Assembly (NCBI GenBank): GCA_003151535.1
Contig: PLXT01000045.1
Coordinates: 17,943-26,601 of the forward strand
From: Methanobacterium sp.
GTDB lineage: Archaea; Methanobacteriota; Methanobacteria; Methanobacteriales; Methanobacteriaceae
DNA: 8,659 nucleotides
Reading direction: 5' to 3'
Shown here: positions 6,639 to 8,659 of the stretch, piece by piece
Position numbering within the stretch: the first letter of the stretch is position 1
Layout of the letters: every line of letters starts with the position of its first letter
Notes under the pieces: generated by a model
Told to the model about the DNA's origin: nothing
Databases searched by the model: none
The model's input: only the letters and a program-made list of their open reading frames with translations
Program-made: the position numbers and the translations under genes

Positions 6639-8402
6639 TTGGCGATTAAAAGCAATGATCCAGATGATCTTCCGTTAAAACCCGGAGTTTATCTGCTTAA
6701 AGATTCTGAAGACCGAATACTCTATGTGGGTAAGGCAAAATCCCTTAAAAAAAGGGTTAAATCCTATTTCAGAAGTGATCTCGACCCTAAAACCAGTGCT
6801 CTAATGAAACAATTCAATCATCTGGAATACATGGTTACAGACACCGAAAAAGAGGCACTCATACTAGAATCTAACCTTATTAAAAAGCATATGCCTCGCT
6901 ACAACATCAGACTAAAGGATGATAAAAGGTATCCCTATATCAAAGTAACCAATGAAACATTCCCTAGGGTACTCATAACCCGCCGGGTACTTGACGATGG
7001 ATCGTATTATTATGGACCTTTTCCAGAGGCGACAGCACTTAAAAGGCTTGTGAAATTTCTTAAAGCACTATTTAAAGTTAGAGATTGTAAGAAAATGGAT
7101 GGTCCATGTCTCAATTATCAAATAGACCTATGTAATGCACCTTGTGATAAAAAAATCACAGAAGAAGACTATAAAAAACTCGTTGAAAATGTTTCATTCT
7201 TTTTTGAGGGCAAATATGATGAAATTATGGAAGCACTCAAATCAGAGATGAATGAGGCCGCACAAAAACATGAATATGAAAAAGCTGCAATTTTAAGGGA
7301 CCAACTCAACTCTGTTGAAGATGTACTTGAAAAACAGAAGATGGAATTTACCAGAAGCCTAGATCAGGATGTTGTTGCATCAGCATCTGATAAGGAACTG
7401 GCATGTGCTGTTGTTTTCTCTGTACGTGAGGGTAAGATCATTGGAAAGGATGATTTTTTAATGAGCGGGGCAGAAAACACCTCTGAAGAAAAAATCATAT
7501 CCGCATTTCTTAAACAATACTACACAGGACCAAGACATGTCCCAGCTAAAATAATAATTCCAAAGGATGTTGAAGACAGAAAACTCATTGAAGAATGGCT
7601 TTCGGAAAAAAGGGAAGCGCCTGTAACCATTGAAATACCAACAGAAGGTGTAGAATACAGACTTACACAAATGGTTTCTAAAAATGCCGAAATAATACTC
7701 AACCATCAAAAAGAAGTTAAAGGAGCACTTCTGGATCTTAAAAAATATCTCGGAATTCCACGAATACCTAAAAGAATAGAGGCTTTTGATATTTCCAATA
7801 TAAGTGGTAAGATGGCAGTTGGGTCAATGGTTGTGTTCGAAAATGGAGCACCTAACAAAAAGTTCTATAGAAAGTATAAAATAAAAACCGAAGGACCAGA
7901 TGATTATGCAATGATGAGGGAAATGCTTGAAAGGCGTTACACAAACCTTGTGGATGATAAAGGACCTGTACCAGATCTTGTACTGGTTGACGGTGGTAAG
8001 GGTCAGTTGAACGTTGCAACAGATGTTTTTAAAACGTTAGACGTTCACAATATACCTGTTATTGGTCTTGCAAAGGAGTTTGAACATGTATTTATACCTC
8101 AAACACCAAGTCCGTTGATATTACCTCGTGATTCTGAAGCTTTATTGTTACTACAAAGGATAAGGGATGAAGCTCATAGATTTGCTGTTAACTATCATAA
8201 AAATTTACGTTCTAAGGAGTTTGAGAGATCAGTACTGGATGAGATACATGGAGTAGGTAACAAAAGGAAAATTAAACTCTTAAAACACTTTGGTGATGTA
8301 TCAAATCTTGAAAAAGCCAGTGTAACAGATATTGCAATGGTTGAAGGTATAAGTAATAAACTTGCAATCAAAATATACCAACACTTTAATGAAAGCGTAT
8401 AG
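6639..8402 (+). CDS. uvrC: UvrC, excinuclease ABC subunit C
   Basis: The nuclease that makes both incisions around the lesion held by UvrB. 587 residues, normal for the family. The GIY-YIG domain (about 12-95, 3' incision) has GVYLL at 16-20, YVG at 29-31, R39 and the metal-binding Glu E77 in ALILESNLIK. Cys150, 157, 165 and 169 match the four-Cys motif that binds an iron-sulfur cluster in bacterial UvrC. A UVR domain (about 193-233) should pair with that of UvrB. The RNase H-like domain (5' incision) shows D384 in EAFDISN, DDY at 421-423, D451 in LVDGGKGQL and H513 in RDEAHRFA. The tail (about 531-583) is a double helix-hairpin-helix with IHGVGNKRK and VEGISNKLA. The start is TTG: an in-frame TGA at 6630-6632 closes the frame, and no ATG follows before residue 56. 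The ribosome site is poor (GTGA at 6624-6627). Confidence 0.97.
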   Translation: MAIKSNDPDDLPLKPGVYLLKDSEDRILYVGKAKSLKKRVKSYFRSDLDPKTSALMKQFNHLEYMVTDTEKEALILESNLIKKHMPRYNIRLKDDKRYPYIKVTNETFPRVLITRRVLDDGSYYYGPFPEATALKRLVKFLKALFKVRDCKKMDGPCLNYQIDLCNAPCDKKITEEDYKKLVENVSFFFEGKYDEIMEALKSEMNEAAQKHEYEKAAILRDQLNSVEDVLEKQKMEFTRSLDQDVVASASDKELACAVVFSVREGKIIGKDDFLMSGAENTSEEKIISAFLKQYYTGPRHVPAKIIIPKDVEDRKLIEEWLSEKREAPVTIEIPTEGVEYRLTQMVSKNAEIILNHQKEVKGALLDLKKYLGIPRIPKRIEAFDISNISGKMAVGSMVVFENGAPNKKFYRKYKIKTEGPDDYAMMREMLERRYTNLVDDKGPVPDLVLVDGGKGQLNVATDVFKTLDVHNIPVIGLAKEFEHVFIPQTPSPLILPRDSEALLLLQRIRDEAHRFAVNYHKNLRSKEFERSVLDEIHGVGNKRKIKLLKHFGDVSNLEKASVTDIAMVEGISNKLAIKIYQHFNESV

Positions 8403-8547
8403 AACAAAGAATAAATATCTGGATACATAAACTATAATCCATAAAATAAAGAATAAAGCAGTTAATAAATAATAAAGAATTTATTTAATTCGAATAAATC
8501 TAAGAATGAACTTTGATTATTTCTGAACTAAATATTAAGATTAATGG

Positions 8548-8555
8548 TTTAAATA
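8548..8555 (+). promoter_or_regulatory. Weak TATA-like element before the right-hand receiver gene
   Basis: TTTAAATA centred about 31 bp before the ATG. If used, the leader would be only a few bases and would cut off the AAGGG site, so either this element is not the promoter or the gene is nearly leaderless. Weak support in an AT-rich stretch. Confidence 0.2.
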
Positions 8556-8582
8556 TTATATGTTATTTAGAAGGGTAATATC

Positions 8583-8659
8583 ATGTCAAATGTAAAAATT
8601 CTTGTTGTTGAAGATGAAAGCATTGTGGCTATGGATATCAAACATAGGGCAGAAGGTCT
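8583..8659 (+). CDS. Receiver-domain protein, N-terminus only (response regulator or receiver-PAS histidine kinase)
   Basis: Twenty-five codons are visible before the window ends. The start MSNVKILVVEDESIVAMDIK is the classic first strand and helix of a CheY-like receiver, with the acidic pocket E10-D11-E12 that binds magnesium. The phospho-acceptor Asp lies beyond the edge. AAGGG at 8571-8575 gives a ribosome site seven bases before the ATG. Receivers with this opening in methanogens are often the N-terminus of larger receiver-PAS-kinase proteins, so the full product may be much longer; that is inference. It runs in the same direction as uvrC after a 180 bp AT-rich gap, so it is probably transcribed separately. 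Confidence 0.85.
   Translation, partial: MSNVKILVVEDESIVAMDIKHRAEG

Noticed and set aside
8406..8483. Recurring AAAGAATAAA-like stretches after uvrC
   Set aside because: Irregular spacing and low-complexity AT sequence; not a convincing repeat array and nothing like CRISPR.
8479..8499. Inverted repeat ATTTATT / AATAAAT after uvrC, possible terminator hairpin
   Set aside because: The seven-base stem is made only of A and T, and no T run follows it; unlikely to act as a terminator.

Overview
The window is AT-rich by eye, with very AT-rich intergenic DNA. It looks like part of a mesophilic methanogen genome of the Methanobacterium type (order Methanobacteriales). The evidence is a combination of bacterial-type UvrA, UvrB and UvrC, soluble or short-membrane-anchor histidine kinases and Rcp1/CheY-like receivers of the kind common in that genus, TATA-like promoter elements, oligo-T runs after a stop codon instead of GC-rich hairpins, and good Shine-Dalgarno sites. 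The taxonomic call is an inference from protein flavour (about 0.75); an AT-rich bacterium is not strictly excluded.

Layout. Minus strand, read right to left: uvrB (6331-4379) overlaps uvrA (4379-1461) by one base in a TGATG junction, so the two form an operon. After uvrA come about 300 bp of AT-rich DNA with three oligo-T runs, which probably end the uvrBA transcript. A second minus-strand unit follows: a short membrane-anchored histidine kinase (1164-271) and, 31 bp later, a single-domain response regulator (239 to the left edge, cut off). Plus strand: a 307 bp divergent intergenic region separates uvrB from uvrC (6639-8402, TTG start). After a further 180 bp comes the first 25 codons of another receiver-domain protein (8583 to the right edge, cut off).

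How the genes work together. UvrA (damage sensor and loader), UvrB (helicase-like damage verifier) and UvrC (dual-incision nuclease) form the complete incision machinery of nucleotide excision repair. UvrD and DNA polymerase are not in the window. All three proteins are full length and keep their key motifs, so the pathway looks functional. The repair block is flanked on both sides by two-component signalling genes. Whether that is functional or only conserved neighbourhood cannot be told from sequence.

I did not find a new system here. The parts most worth a second look are the divergent uvrB/uvrC control region (a 13 bp palindrome, and three TTGTAA-type repeats), a five-codon ATG...TGA reading frame just ahead of the uvrC TTG start, and the sensor-less kinase paired with an Rcp1-like receiver.
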